Shown one piece after another: positions 16,389 through 25,028 of a stretch of DNA of 40,948 nucleotides; position 1 is the first letter of the stretch; each line of letters begins with the position of its first letter. The stretch spans positions 1-40,948 of the forward strand of contig CALWZG010000001.1 in NCBI GenBank assembly GCA_944385965.1. Reading direction: 5' to 3'. The notes beneath the pieces are model-generated. The model did no database searches and was not told the DNA's origin. It saw nothing but the letters and a program-made list of their open reading frames with translations. Both the position numbers and the translations under genes were made by a program. Source of the DNA: an uncultured Anaerotruncus sp. Its GTDB lineage: Bacteria > Bacillota > Clostridia > Oscillospirales > Ruminococcaceae.

Positions 16389-17411
16389 ATGTTATTTGAG
16401 AATATCAAAACCTTGTGTCAGCTGTCCGGGGTATCGGGCGAGGAAGCCCCTGTCCGCCATCAAATCCTTGAGATGATAGAGGGACACTGTATCTGCCAGG
16501 TGGACACGATGGGAAATATCTTGGCTTTTAAAAAGGGAAAAAAGGTTCCAGCCCACTCTATCCTTCTTTCCGCCCATATGGATGAGGTGGGGCTGATTGT
16601 CACCTATATTGAGGAGGATGGGATGCTCCGCTTTTCTACCGTTGGGGGGATTGACGCCCGCACAATCCCAGGCAAGGCGGTGCGGATTGGAGAGAAGCAG
16701 GTTCTGGGTGTGATTGGCTCAAAACCAGTGCATTTGAAGTCCTCTGAGGAGCGGGACAAAGCTTCAAAGGTGGACAGCCTTTACATTGATATTGGGGCCG
16801 GCTCCAAAGAGGAAGCCCAAGCCCAGGTCCTCCTGGGAGAGCGGGCGGTGTTCTGCTCCGATTATCAGGAGATGGGGGAAGGCTTCCTGCGGGGACGGGC
16901 CCTGGACGACCGGGCGGGCTGCGCCCTGCTGGTGGAGCTGCTGCGGGGGGAGCCCTTGGAGTTTGATGTCCATGTGGCCTTTACCGTTCAGGAGGAAACC
17001 GGCACCACCGGTGCTAAGGTAGTGGCCAATCAGATCCAGCCGGATATGGCCATTGTGGTGGAAACTACCACCGCCTGCGACATTCCCGATGTGCCGGAGG
17101 AAAAAACCGTTTGCGCCCTGAGAAAAGGGCCGGTGCTTTCCTTTATGGACCGGGGGACCATCTACCATAAGCCCCTTTATGAAAAGGCGATGGAGGTGGC
17201 TAAGGCCCAGAAGATTCCCTGCCAGCCCAAAGCAGGGATTTATGGGGGTAACGAGGCCCGCTCCATTCAAACAGGGGCGGGGGGAAGCCAGGTTCTGGCG
17301 GTTTCCATCCCCTGCCGGTATCTCCATACCCCTTCCTGTGTGGCCCACAAGGAGGACATCGAAAACACTGGGAAGCTGCTGTGCGCTTTGGTTGGCGCTT
17401 TCGGCCAATGA
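16389..17411 (+). CDS. M42-family aminopeptidase (second of tandem pair)
   Basis: A 340-residue paralogue of the preceding gene with the full M42 residue set: SAHMDEVG, LDDRAGCALL, TVQEETGTTGA, IVVETTTA (Glu in the metal position where the first copy has Asp) and RYLHTP. The Glu/Asp difference and differing specificity loops suggest distinct substrates for the two copies. The ATG at 16389 has an AAGGA immediately before it, inside the 3' end of the first gene, so translation is coupled. Its stop overlaps the start of the next gene (ATGA). Confidence 0.88.
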   Translation: MLFENIKTLCQLSGVSGEEAPVRHQILEMIEGHCICQVDTMGNILAFKKGKKVPAHSILLSAHMDEVGLIVTYIEEDGMLRFSTVGGIDARTIPGKAVRIGEKQVLGVIGSKPVHLKSSEERDKASKVDSLYIDIGAGSKEEAQAQVLLGERAVFCSDYQEMGEGFLRGRALDDRAGCALLVELLRGEPLEFDVHVAFTVQEETGTTGAKVVANQIQPDMAIVVETTTACDIPDVPEEKTVCALRKGPVLSFMDRGTIYHKPLYEKAMEVAKAQKIPCQPKAGIYGGNEARSIQTGAGGSQVLAVSIPCRYLHTPSCVAHKEDIENTGKLLCALVGAFGQ

Positions 17412-18181
17412 TACGCTTTCTGTCCCCGGAGGACGACCAGGTCCTTCGGGGGCTGCTTTTGAGCCAGGGGATTTATGGGGTCAAGGCTCTGTCACAATAT
17501 GAAACCTATGGCCCTTTCACCGGGATTGTGGACTTCTGGCTGTTGGGAAAAAAGAATGAGCCCACAGGGGTCCTTTTCCGCCAGGGAAGCCTGTTTGGGG
17601 TCTGCGGCCAGGGGGACCCAGAGGAGCTGTCTGATTTCCTGGGGGCGATGGCTCCCCAGGAGGTGGAAGGTCCTCCCGAACTGCTGGATGACCTCAGGAT
17701 CGAGGGCGTCCGTCGGGATGGATGGCTGTTCTCTGTTTCCCCGTTTTTGAAAGACTGGAAGCCCCGCCGGGAAATGGTTCGTCCCCAATCCCTGTCCCAT
17801 GTGTACCAGCTGCTCTGTCAGGGGGAGCCGGGCTTTGGGGAGCGGATTCCTTATGAGGGATGGCTTACCGAGAATTCCCACAAGGTCCGGCATGGTCTGG
17901 CGGATATTTGGGTGGCTTACCACCAAGGGGTGCCGGTGTGTACCAATGGGGTGTACTACAAAAGCCAAGAGATTGGGCTGGTGGCATCCGGCACCACTGC
18001 CCCTTCCTGGAGGGGGAAAGGGTACTTTCAAGATATTTTGGGCTGGACCGCCTATCAATCCTTAAAACAGGGACAGGCCCCCTGGCTTGTGGCCGCCACC
18101 CCTCAGCTGCGGGAACTTTATACCTGCCTGAAATTAGAGGAAAAGGGCGGCTGGGGACGGCTGCTTCTGGAAAAACCATAA
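17408..18181 (+). CDS. GNAT-family N-acetyltransferase
   Basis: About 257 residues. The C-terminal half has the acetyl-CoA loop SWRGKGYFQDILG (R-x-K-G-x pattern of GNAT motif A), preceded by beta-strands IGLVASGTTAP and followed by a helix (TAYQSLKQG) and LYTCLKLEEKG. The N-terminal 130 residues are more divergent and may bind the substrate. The ATG at 17408 overlaps the M42 stop by four bases, showing translational coupling; an in-frame upstream codon at 17381 would lie inside the M42 gene. Given the coupling to two aminopeptidases, a peptide or amino-acid substrate is plausible but unproven. Confidence 0.75.
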   Translation: MIRFLSPEDDQVLRGLLLSQGIYGVKALSQYETYGPFTGIVDFWLLGKKNEPTGVLFRQGSLFGVCGQGDPEELSDFLGAMAPQEVEGPPELLDDLRIEGVRRDGWLFSVSPFLKDWKPRREMVRPQSLSHVYQLLCQGEPGFGERIPYEGWLTENSHKVRHGLADIWVAYHQGVPVCTNGVYYKSQEIGLVASGTTAPSWRGKGYFQDILGWTAYQSLKQGQAPWLVAATPQLRELYTCLKLEEKGGWGRLLLEKP

Positions 18182-18214
18182 ACCACGCTACATAAAAGGA
18201 GTTATCCAACGGTT

Positions 18215-19486
18215 ATGATACAAGAATTCTTTCACATTGACCCGTATATTCAAAAGATGGCCCAAGAGGCGGAAGAACTCTGCCGCCCCGCTTTCCAGCG
18301 CATCGACGAGAATGCGGAATACAACGGCTGCAAGGTGCTGTCCGCTTTTATCAAGAAGGGGGTCAGCGAAAGCCATTTCGCTGGTTCCACCGGATATGGC
18401 TATGGGGACCGGGGCAGAGAGGTGCTGGATGAGGTGCTGGCCGAGATATTCGGCTGTGAGGACGCTCTAATTCGGCACAATTTTGTTTCGGGAACCCACG
18501 CCATCACCACTGCCCTGTTTGGGGTGCTGCGTCCTGGGGATGAGATGGTCTCTCTGACAGGGACCCCCTACGACACCCTTCAGCCGGTGATTGGCATTGT
18601 GGAGGGGAGCAGCGGTTCCCTGAAGGAGTTCGGAATCCGCTACCGCCAGCTGGATTTGCTGCCGGACGGAACCCCGGATTTTCAGGGGGTGGCCCAGGCG
18701 GTCCAGGGGGCAAAGGTGGTTTATCTCCAGCGTTCCAGAGGTTATTCCCTCCGGGAAACCCTGTCCATAGCCACTATCCAAAAGCTGTGCCAGCTGGCCA
18801 AACAGGCCAACTCTCAGGCCATTGTGATGGTGGATAACTGTTATGGGGAATTTGTGGAGCGGCAGGAACCTACTCAGGTGGGAGCGGATTTGATCATCGG
18901 TTCCCTTATCAAGAATCCCGGCGGCGGAATCGCCCGTACAGGAGGCTATATCGCCGGCCGCAGGGATTTGATTGAACAGTGCGCCTGCCGCCTGACCGCC
19001 CCAGGGGTGGGCAAAGAGGTGGGCTGCACCCTGGGAGAAAGCCGGGAACTGTTTTTAGGCCTGTTCCATGCTCCCACCGTGGTAGCCTGCGCCCTGCGTA
19101 CCGCTGTGTTCGCAGCCGCTTTGTTTGAGCGGCTGGGATTCCAGGTGTTCCCAAAATGGGATGTTCCCCGCTCTGACATCATTCAGGCGGTGCGCTTGGG
19201 TACCCCGGAAGGGTTGGTTGCCTTCTGCCAGGGGGTGCAAAGAGGGGCTCCTGTGGATGCCTTCGTAACCCCGGAGCCTTGGGACATGCCCGGCTATGAC
19301 AGCCAGGTGATTATGGCCGCTGGAGCCTTTACCTTGGGGGCCTCCATTGAGCTGTCCGCTGATGGCCCTATGCGGGAGCCTTACGCTGCCTGGATGCAGG
19401 GGGGCATCACCTGGCCCAGCGGAAAAACCGGGGTGGTACTGGCGGCCCAGTCCCTGCTGGAAGCGGGGCTTCTCCAGCCCCAGTGA
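18215..19486 (+). CDS. methionine gamma-lyase-family PLP enzyme (YnbB/'aluminium resistance' type)
   Basis: A 423-residue fold-type I PLP enzyme of the Cys/Met metabolism group, in the branch long annotated as aluminium resistance protein. Typical segments are HFAGSTGYGYGDRGRE, ALIRHNFVSGTHAI, SLTGTPYDTLQPVIG, QRSRGYSLRETLS, VMVDNCYGEFVE (PLP Asp) and SLIKNPGGGIARTGGYIAG, where the lysine forms the Schiff base. In Firmicutes such proteins often lie near glnA or mutL/hfq. Here it follows the M42/GNAT genes by 33 bp. The true reaction is unclear; C-S lyase is the likely chemistry. AAAGGAG lies 12 bp before the ATG, somewhat far. Confidence 0.85.
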   Translation: MIQEFFHIDPYIQKMAQEAEELCRPAFQRIDENAEYNGCKVLSAFIKKGVSESHFAGSTGYGYGDRGREVLDEVLAEIFGCEDALIRHNFVSGTHAITTALFGVLRPGDEMVSLTGTPYDTLQPVIGIVEGSSGSLKEFGIRYRQLDLLPDGTPDFQGVAQAVQGAKVVYLQRSRGYSLRETLSIATIQKLCQLAKQANSQAIVMVDNCYGEFVERQEPTQVGADLIIGSLIKNPGGGIARTGGYIAGRRDLIEQCACRLTAPGVGKEVGCTLGESRELFLGLFHAPTVVACALRTAVFAAALFERLGFQVFPKWDVPRSDIIQAVRLGTPEGLVAFCQGVQRGAPVDAFVTPEPWDMPGYDSQVIMAAGAFTLGASIELSADGPMREPYAAWMQGGITWPSGKTGVVLAAQSLLEAGLLQPQ

Positions 19487-19502
19487 AATTGGGGAAAGCT
19501 GG

Positions 19503-19531
19503 TTGACAAACCAGAAAAAACCGGATAAAAT
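19503..19531 (+). promoter_or_regulatory. promoter of the MATE transporter leader
   Basis: TTGACA (19503-19508), 17-bp spacer, TAAAAT (19526-19531). It starts 17 bp after the preceding stop and gives the MATE gene a leader of roughly 145 nt. Confidence 0.65.
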
Positions 19532-19610
19532 AAAGCTTGTCTCCGGCAGAGAGAACTGCTCTCCGCTGGAACATTGAGAAAAATAGAATCTTTCATCGCC
19601 GGGTGAAAAT

Positions 19611-19672
19611 AAAGCGTTGGGGACCATGTCGGTAGGCCGTTTGAAGACATGGGGCACCAACGCTTTTTGTTT
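19611..19672 (+). terminator. intrinsic terminator inside the MATE 5' leader
   Basis: AAAGCGTTGG (19611-19620) pairs with CCAACGCTTT (19657-19666), with an inner helix CCATGTC/GACATGG (19624-19630/19646-19652), followed by a T-rich tract that runs straight into the GGAGG of the MATE gene at 19683. Because a strong promoter lies upstream, this looks like an attenuator rather than only the end of the previous operon. A 10-bp imperfect hairpin around 19543-19568 precedes it. No known riboswitch class was recognised. Confidence 0.55.
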
Positions 19673-19682
19673 TGGAGGTTTT

Positions 19683-21020
19683 ATGGAATACAGAAGCTGC
19701 CTGACCAACTACATCAAATACACAACCCTGAATGTTTTGGGCATGATTGGCCTTTCCTGCTATATCTTGGCGGATACCTTCTTTGTGTCCAAGGGACTGG
19801 GGGCCCAGGGATTGGCCGCTCTGAATCTGGCCATCCCATTTTACAGCTTTATCCATGGCAGCGGCCTTATGCTGGGCATGGGCGGGGCCACCCGATACTC
19901 CATCGCCACCAGCCAAGGCAGGCACCAGGAGGGAAACCTGTTTTTTACCAATACCCTGTGGATAGGCCTGGGGCTGGCCTGTGTATTTTTGTGCTGTGGG
20001 CTGTTTTTTACCGGGCCGATGGCACGTCTGGCGGGGGCCAATGAGGATATTTTCCAGATGACCCAAACCTATCTGCGAGTGATTCTCCTCTTTTCCCCTA
20101 TGTTCATTCTCAATGACATTCTCATCGCCTTTGTGAGAAACGATGGCCAGCCCAGAATCGCCATGCTGGCTATGCTGGCAGGAAGCCTGTCCAATATTTT
20201 TCTGGATTATCTTTTAATTTTTCCCTTTCAGCTGGGGATTTTTGGAGCGGCCTTCGCCACCGGCCTGGCCCCTGTCATCAGCATGGGGGTACTGTCCACC
20301 CATCTGTTGGGAAGCCGAAGGGGATTCTCTGTAAAAACCGGGAAACCGCCTTTGAAAAACAGTTCCAAGGTGTTAGCCGCTGGATTCCCCTCCCTGGTCA
20401 CAGAGGTTTCCTCCGGGCTGGTGATTATGATTTTTAACCTGATTCTTTTGGGTCTGGAGGGGAATGTGGGGGTAGCGGCCTATGGGGTAATTGCCAACCT
20501 GTCCTTGGTGGTGGTAGCGATTTTTACGGGAATCGCCCAAGGGATACAGCCCCTGCTGAGCCAGGCTTATGGGAGACAGGACCTTCAGGGAATTCAGTGG
20601 ACCATGAAATTTGCGGCGGTGAGTATCCTGCTGCTTTCCATCCTGATTTATGGAGCGGTTTGGATGGGAGCGGAGCCAGTAGCGGCGGTCTTTAACAGTG
20701 AGGGAAATCCTCAGATGCAGCAAATCGCTGTGGAAGGACTGAGGCTCTATTTTATAGCGGCGTTTTTCGTCAGTGTCAACATTATTCTGTCAGTCTTTTT
20801 CACCTCTACTGAGAACCCTCTGCCCGCCCATATTGTTTCCATCTTGAGGGGCTTTGTGGTCATTGTGCCTATGGCTTTTTTCCTGTCCTGGATTTTGGGG
20901 GTGCGAGGAGTATGGCTGGCTTTCCCGCTTACTGAGCTGTTGGTAGCGCTGGTGTCCATAGGATTTTTGATTCAGCGAACAAGAGTCTGGAATCAAGGGG
21001 GCGGCTTGACTTCAAAATAA
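19683..21020 (+). CDS. MATE-family multidrug/metabolite exporter
   Basis: A 445-residue membrane transporter with about 12 helices, Na+ or H+ driven. The N-terminus (MEYRSCLTNYIKYTTLNVLGM...YILADTFFVSKGLGAQGLAALNLAIP) is the MATE inner-half signature, and GMGGATRYSIA is helix 2/3. The second half repeats the pattern with GVAAYGVIANLSLVVVAIFTGIAQGIQPLLSQAYG. ATG at 19683 follows GGAGG by 4 bp; the longer upstream frame passes through the leader hairpin and is rejected. Its own promoter and terminator-bearing leader suggest conditional expression. Confidence 0.88.
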   Translation: MEYRSCLTNYIKYTTLNVLGMIGLSCYILADTFFVSKGLGAQGLAALNLAIPFYSFIHGSGLMLGMGGATRYSIATSQGRHQEGNLFFTNTLWIGLGLACVFLCCGLFFTGPMARLAGANEDIFQMTQTYLRVILLFSPMFILNDILIAFVRNDGQPRIAMLAMLAGSLSNIFLDYLLIFPFQLGIFGAAFATGLAPVISMGVLSTHLLGSRRGFSVKTGKPPLKNSSKVLAAGFPSLVTEVSSGLVIMIFNLILLGLEGNVGVAAYGVIANLSLVVVAIFTGIAQGIQPLLSQAYGRQDLQGIQWTMKFAAVSILLLSILIYGAVWMGAEPVAAVFNSEGNPQMQQIAVEGLRLYFIAAFFVSVNIILSVFFTSTENPLPAHIVSILRGFVVIVPMAFFLSWILGVRGVWLAFPLTELLVALVSIGFLIQRTRVWNQGGGLTSK

Positions 21021-21087
21021 GGGCGTGCTAGAATTTCTATCATCAGGCCAAGATTTGGAAATAGAAAACAGAAGGGGAGCTTTTCTT

Positions 21088-21570
21088 ATGGGAATGACTG
21101 GATATTTTCTTGCCGCCGCACCGGAGGAAATCCAACAGGTTCAGCGGGGGGATTTGCCGGTGAGCCGGTTGATTTACCGCCCCAACCAGAAGAAATTGGA
21201 TGTGGACAAAACCTGGCACGCCATCCACTATCTTTTGTCCAACAAGTTGGCCAAGGATGATGAGGACATTTTATGCAGGGTGGTTTTCAGCCGGCCGGTG
21301 AGCCAAGAGGACTTGGGAATGGGCCCGGCTACCTTTTTAACCTCAGATGAGGTGAAACAGGCCGCCGAAAGCCTGTCTCAAATCCAGATGGAACAGTTCC
21401 GCCAAGTGTTTGACCTGAAGGAGATGCTGCGGGAGGAAATCTATCCCGTTATGGAGAACGATGTGGAGGAGGAATTCTTCCAGTATGTATGGGATGGGTT
21501 CCAAAGTCTGCGGATGTTTTTTCAGCAGGCGGCGGACGAGGAAAAGTGTGTATTGTTTTATTTATCATAA
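21088..21570 (+). CDS. DUF1877/YfbM-family protein
   Basis: A 160-residue soluble protein starting MGMTGYFLAAAPEEIQQVQ. The MG-x-x-GYF...P-EEI start, LDVDKTWHAIHYLLS and a FLTSDEVKQAAESL segment match the YfbM/DUF1877 family, whose function is not established. The start at 21088 is chosen for the GGGGAGC 7 bp upstream; the in-frame extension to 21025 has no family support. A terminator follows. No functional link to the preceding MATE gene is evident. Confidence 0.75.
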   Translation: MGMTGYFLAAAPEEIQQVQRGDLPVSRLIYRPNQKKLDVDKTWHAIHYLLSNKLAKDDEDILCRVVFSRPVSQEDLGMGPATFLTSDEVKQAAESLSQIQMEQFRQVFDLKEMLREEIYPVMENDVEEEFFQYVWDGFQSLRMFFQQAADEEKCVLFYLS

Positions 21571-21574
21571 GAAA

Positions 21575-21617
21575 GAAAATCCCCAGGTTTTCCTTTGATG
21601 GAAACCTGGGGATTTTC
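21575..21617. terminator. bidirectional terminator between YfbM-like gene and glnN
   Basis: GAAAATCCCCAGGTTT (21575-21590) pairs with AAACCTGGGGATTTTC (21602-21617). It is a 16-bp perfect stem placed between two convergent stops. Confidence 0.8.
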
Positions 21618-21630
21618 AATGAGCGGATTT

Positions 21631-23715
21631 TTAAACCCGCAGAAGAAGGTCGGTGTAGGTGGGAATTGGCCAGCGTTCGCTGTCCATGATTTTTTCCACT
21701 GCGTCGCAGGCGGTACGGAGGCTTTCCATACAGCCGGTGATGGTTTTGCACATGTATTGGGCATGTTCATGCACATCCTCAATGGAAAGACTCTTGGCGT
21801 AGGCGGCCCGCAGGGCGGACAGCTCAGAATCAATTTGGTCCGCCAGGACGGTGAGGTTTTCCAGCAAGGTCACAACCGAAGCAGCAGTGCATCCGGCGGA
21901 GCGCATCTGATTCACCGATTGGGCCACATCTCCAATGTATTTGACCACAGCGGGATAGATTTGCCGGCGCACCATCTCAATCATGGTAGCCGCCTCAATG
22001 GTCAGCACCTTGGTGTAGTTTTCCAGCGAAATCTCGTGACGGGAATGGCACTCGCTTTCATCCAAAACCCCAAACTTTTGGAACAGGGCGATGTTTTTGG
22101 GGTCGATTAAAGCGTCAAAGGCTTCCACAGAGCTGCTGAGCATGGGGAGCCCTCTCCGTTTCGCTTCCTCCCGCCAAGCGGCAGAATAATTGTTGCCGTT
22201 AAAGATAATGCGGCTGTGCTGGCGCACCACATCCGCGATGATAGCGTCAATCTCCTTCTCCACATCCTCAGCCTTCTCCAACCGCTGGCAGAACTGGGAA
22301 AAGGCCTCTGCCAAAGCGGTGTTCAGCACCACATTGGGCATGGCAATGGATTGGGAGGAGCCTACCGTCCGAAACTCGAACTTGTTCCCGGTAAAGGCGA
22401 AGGGGGAGGTGCGGTTCCGGTCGGAATCGTCCTTTTCCAAATCCGGCAGAGCGGAAACCCCTGTGTGAAGCAGGGAACGTTCCTGGTCCTCCGAGGAGGC
22501 CCCCTGTGCCACATTCAGCAGGGTTTGGGTCAGCTTCTCCCCAAGGAACACTGAGATAATAGCGGGAGGTGCCTCGTTGCCTCCCAGACGATGGTCGTTG
22601 CCGGCGCAGGCAGCAGAGGCCCGCAGCAAATCCCCGTACTGGTCTACCGCCTGCAAAAATCCGCAGAGGATGAGAAGAAACTGCTTGTTCTTGGCGGGGT
22701 CCTTGGAGGGGGACAAAAGATTTTTCCCATCATCGGTGGAAAGAGAATAGTTGTTATGTTTTCCAGAGCCATTCACCCCGGCGAAGGGCTTTTCGTGGAG
22801 CAGACAGGCTAACCCATGTTTCTTGGCCACAATCCGCATTACCTCCATGGTCAGCTGGTTGTGGTCGCAGGCGATGTTGGCGGAATCGAACACAGGCGCC
22901 AGCTCATGCTGAGCGGGGGCTGCCTCATTGTGCTTGGTCTTGCCGGGGACCCCCAAAGACCAAAGGGCTTCATCCAAAGCGTGCATATATTCCGAAACCC
23001 GAAGCCGGATACGTCCGCAGTAATGGTCGTCCAGCTCCTGTCCCTTTGGGGGCTTAGCGCCCAGGAGGGTTCGTCCACACACCTTCAAATCCAGGCGCTT
23101 CTCGTAAAGGGCACGGTCCACCAGGAAATACTCCTGTTCCGCTCCTACGGTAGGGGTGACACAGTGGGTGGTGGTGTTCCCCAGCAGCCGCAGCAGCCGC
23201 AGAGTCTGTTTGTTGATGGCTTCCATAGAGCGGAGCAGAGGGGTTTTCTGGTCCAGGGCCTGACCGGTGTAGGCGCAGAAGGCGGTGGGAATGTATAAGG
23301 TGCCATCCCGTACAAAAGCGGGGGAAGTGGGGTCCCAGGCGGTGTAGCCTCTGGCCTCGAAGGTAGCACGCAGCCCCCCTGATGGGAAGCTGGAAGCGTC
23401 CGGCTCACCCTTCACCAGAGCTTTTGAGGAGAACTCCAGGGTAATCTCTCCATCTCCCGTAGGCTCAATGAAGGAATCGTGTTTGCCGGCGGTGATATTG
23501 GTCAAGGGCTGGAACCAATGGGTATAGTGGGTGGCGCCCATCTGGATAGCCCATTCCTTCATCCCGTTGGCGATGATGGGGGCCAGTTTGGGGTCCAGGG
23601 GAAGCCCTTCCGTCTGGGTGCGGCGAAGGCTTTCATAGGCTTCTGGGGCCAGATATTTGCGCATGGCAGCCTCATTGAAAACCTTGCAGCCATACAGTTT
23701 GGTCAGGTCGGTCAT
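21631..23715 (-). CDS. glnN: glutamine synthetase type III
   Basis: A 694-residue GSIII enzyme, the large class common in anaerobes, that condenses glutamate and ammonia with ATP. Diagnostic segments are the N-terminal MTDLTKLYGCKVFNEAAMRKYL, QMGATHYTHWFQPLT, GAEQEYFLVD, EKPFAGVNGSGKHNNYSL (GSIII signature, about residue 305) and AFTGNKFEFRTVGSSQS. Length is normal for GSIII (about 700) and far above GSI (about 470). GAGAGGG precedes the ATG by 7 bp. It lies 33 bp downstream of asnA on the same strand, forming an ammonia-assimilation operon. Confidence 0.97.
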   Translation of the reverse strand: MTDLTKLYGCKVFNEAAMRKYLAPEAYESLRRTQTEGLPLDPKLAPIIANGMKEWAIQMGATHYTHWFQPLTNITAGKHDSFIEPTGDGEITLEFSSKALVKGEPDASSFPSGGLRATFEARGYTAWDPTSPAFVRDGTLYIPTAFCAYTGQALDQKTPLLRSMEAINKQTLRLLRLLGNTTTHCVTPTVGAEQEYFLVDRALYEKRLDLKVCGRTLLGAKPPKGQELDDHYCGRIRLRVSEYMHALDEALWSLGVPGKTKHNEAAPAQHELAPVFDSANIACDHNQLTMEVMRIVAKKHGLACLLHEKPFAGVNGSGKHNNYSLSTDDGKNLLSPSKDPAKNKQFLLILCGFLQAVDQYGDLLRASAACAGNDHRLGGNEAPPAIISVFLGEKLTQTLLNVAQGASSEDQERSLLHTGVSALPDLEKDDSDRNRTSPFAFTGNKFEFRTVGSSQSIAMPNVVLNTALAEAFSQFCQRLEKAEDVEKEIDAIIADVVRQHSRIIFNGNNYSAAWREEAKRRGLPMLSSSVEAFDALIDPKNIALFQKFGVLDESECHSRHEISLENYTKVLTIEAATMIEMVRRQIYPAVVKYIGDVAQSVNQMRSAGCTAASVVTLLENLTVLADQIDSELSALRAAYAKSLSIEDVHEHAQYMCKTITGCMESLRTACDAVEKIMDSERWPIPTYTDLLLRV

Positions 23716-23748
23716 TGGGGAACCCTCTCTTTCACATAAACTGGGGAA

Positions 23749-24762
23749 TTACAGCAGGTGGATGCCAGCCGCCTCACAGGCGTCATGCATCTCATGGGAC
23801 CAGACAGAAGCCTGGACCTCACCAATATGGGCTTTCTCAAGAAGGGCCATGCAAATACGGCTTTGACCGATGCCTCCTCCAATGGTGAGAGGCAGGCTTC
23901 CCTCCAGCAGAGCCTTATGGAAGGGCATCTCCGCCCGCTCTGGGCAGCCCGCCAGTTCCAGCTGGCGGAGCAGGCTTTCCCGGTCCACCCGGATGCCCAT
24001 GGAGGAAATCTCCATAGCCCGGTTCAGCACAGGATACCAAATCAGAATATCTCCATTCAGGGACCAGTCGTCATAGTCAGGAGCCCGGCCATCGTGAGGC
24101 TGTCCGCTGCGCAGTTTGCCGCCGATTTGAGAGATAAATACAGCGCCGTATTTTTTAGCGGCGGCGTCCTCCCGCTGCTTGGGGGTCAGATCGGGATACA
24201 TGTCCTCCAGCTCCTGACTGGTGAGCAGGGCGATGTCCTCAGGAAGATAGCGGTGAAGGGCTCCAAACCGGTCGGCCAGAACCTCCTGGGTTTTCCGCAG
24301 GACCCCCATAATGGCGTGAACGGTGGAATGGAGCATCTCCATGGTCCGGTCCTCCTGGGTGATGACCTTCTCCCAATCCCACTGGTCCACATAGATGGAG
24401 TGCAGGTTATCCAAATCCTCATCCCGCCGGATGGCGTTCATGTCGGTGTACAGGCCGGTCTCCGGGGCGAAGCCGTAGCGGGCCAGAGCCATCCGCTTCC
24501 ATTTGGCCAGGGAGTGGACAATCACCACATCCCCCTGGATTTCCGGCACATCAAAGCGCACAGGACGCTCTACACCATTCAAGTCGTCATTGAGTCCGCT
24601 CTCGGGGCGCACGAACAGGGGAGCCGAAACACGGGTCAAGGTCAGGGCCTTGGCCAGCTCCCGCTCAAAGGTGTCCTTCGCCAGTTTGATGGCGATTTCG
24701 GTTTCCACAATATCCAGCTTGGAAAAATAGTGAGAAGGCAAAATCAGGTTGCTCAATGACAT
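23749..24762 (-). CDS. asnA: aspartate--ammonia ligase (asparagine synthetase A)
   Basis: A 337-residue ammonia-dependent asparagine synthetase related to class II aminoacyl-tRNA synthetases. Typical segments are [44 protein letters not shown] text (here [17 protein letters not shown]), [31 protein letters not shown] and [19 protein letters not shown] with motif-3-like chemistry. AAAGGAC lies 8 bp before the ATG. It is the first gene of an operon with glnN. Both enzymes use free ammonia, so the unit probably responds to nitrogen status, though no binding site was identified. Confidence 0.96.
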   Translation of the reverse strand: MSLSNLILPSHYFSKLDIVETEIAIKLAKDTFERELAKALTLTRVSAPLFVRPESGLNDDLNGVERPVRFDVPEIQGDVVIVHSLAKWKRMALARYGFAPETGLYTDMNAIRRDEDLDNLHSIYVDQWDWEKVITQEDRTMEMLHSTVHAIMGVLRKTQEVLADRFGALHRYLPEDIALLTSQELEDMYPDLTPKQREDAAAKKYGAVFISQIGGKLRSGQPHDGRAPDYDDWSLNGDILIWYPVLNRAMEISSMGIRVDRESLLRQLELAGCPERAEMPFHKALLEGSLPLTIGGGIGQSRICMALLEKAHIGEVQASVWSHEMHDACEAAGIHLL

Positions 24763-24856
24763 AAACGACAGTCCTTTCAGAATCCGCTGAAAACAGCGGC
24801 ATGATAGTCAAGATGAGGAAATGGGTCGTGATTTTACACAATTTAAATACTTCTTT

Positions 24857-24885
24857 ATTGTAACAGCTAGCAAGAAAACTTGCAA
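24857..24885 (-). promoter_or_regulatory. promoter of asnA-glnN
   Basis: Minus strand: TTGCAA (plus-strand 24880-24885), 17-bp spacer, TACAAT (24857-24862), about 95 bp before the asnA start. Confidence 0.5.
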
Positions 24886-24960
24886 GAGAAAAAGCGTAAA
24901 ATCCAGGAATGGGACCAGAGGAAGGCCGCTTTTTTCCAGTGGGATTGTTGAAAAAGGATA

Positions 24961-24989
24961 TTGACGAAAAAGCTAACACTTGTTACAAT
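24961..24989 (+). promoter_or_regulatory. promoter of the ChrB-like gene
   Basis: TTGACG (24961-24966), 17-bp spacer, TACAAT (24984-24989), 39 bp before the ATG. It is divergent from the asnA promoter. Confidence 0.6.
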
Positions 24990-25028
24990 TATTCTAACAA
25001 ATAATCCAAACATAAAGGAGGCGCTTGC

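Noticed and set aside
19538..19680. MATE leader as a degenerate T-box
   Set aside because: GGGTG before a terminator is suggestive, but the GGNACC core is missing and the leader is too short for a normal Stem I.
23758..24759. 333-residue plus-strand frame opposite asnA
   Set aside because: Shadow of asnA with low-complexity composition and no ribosome binding site.
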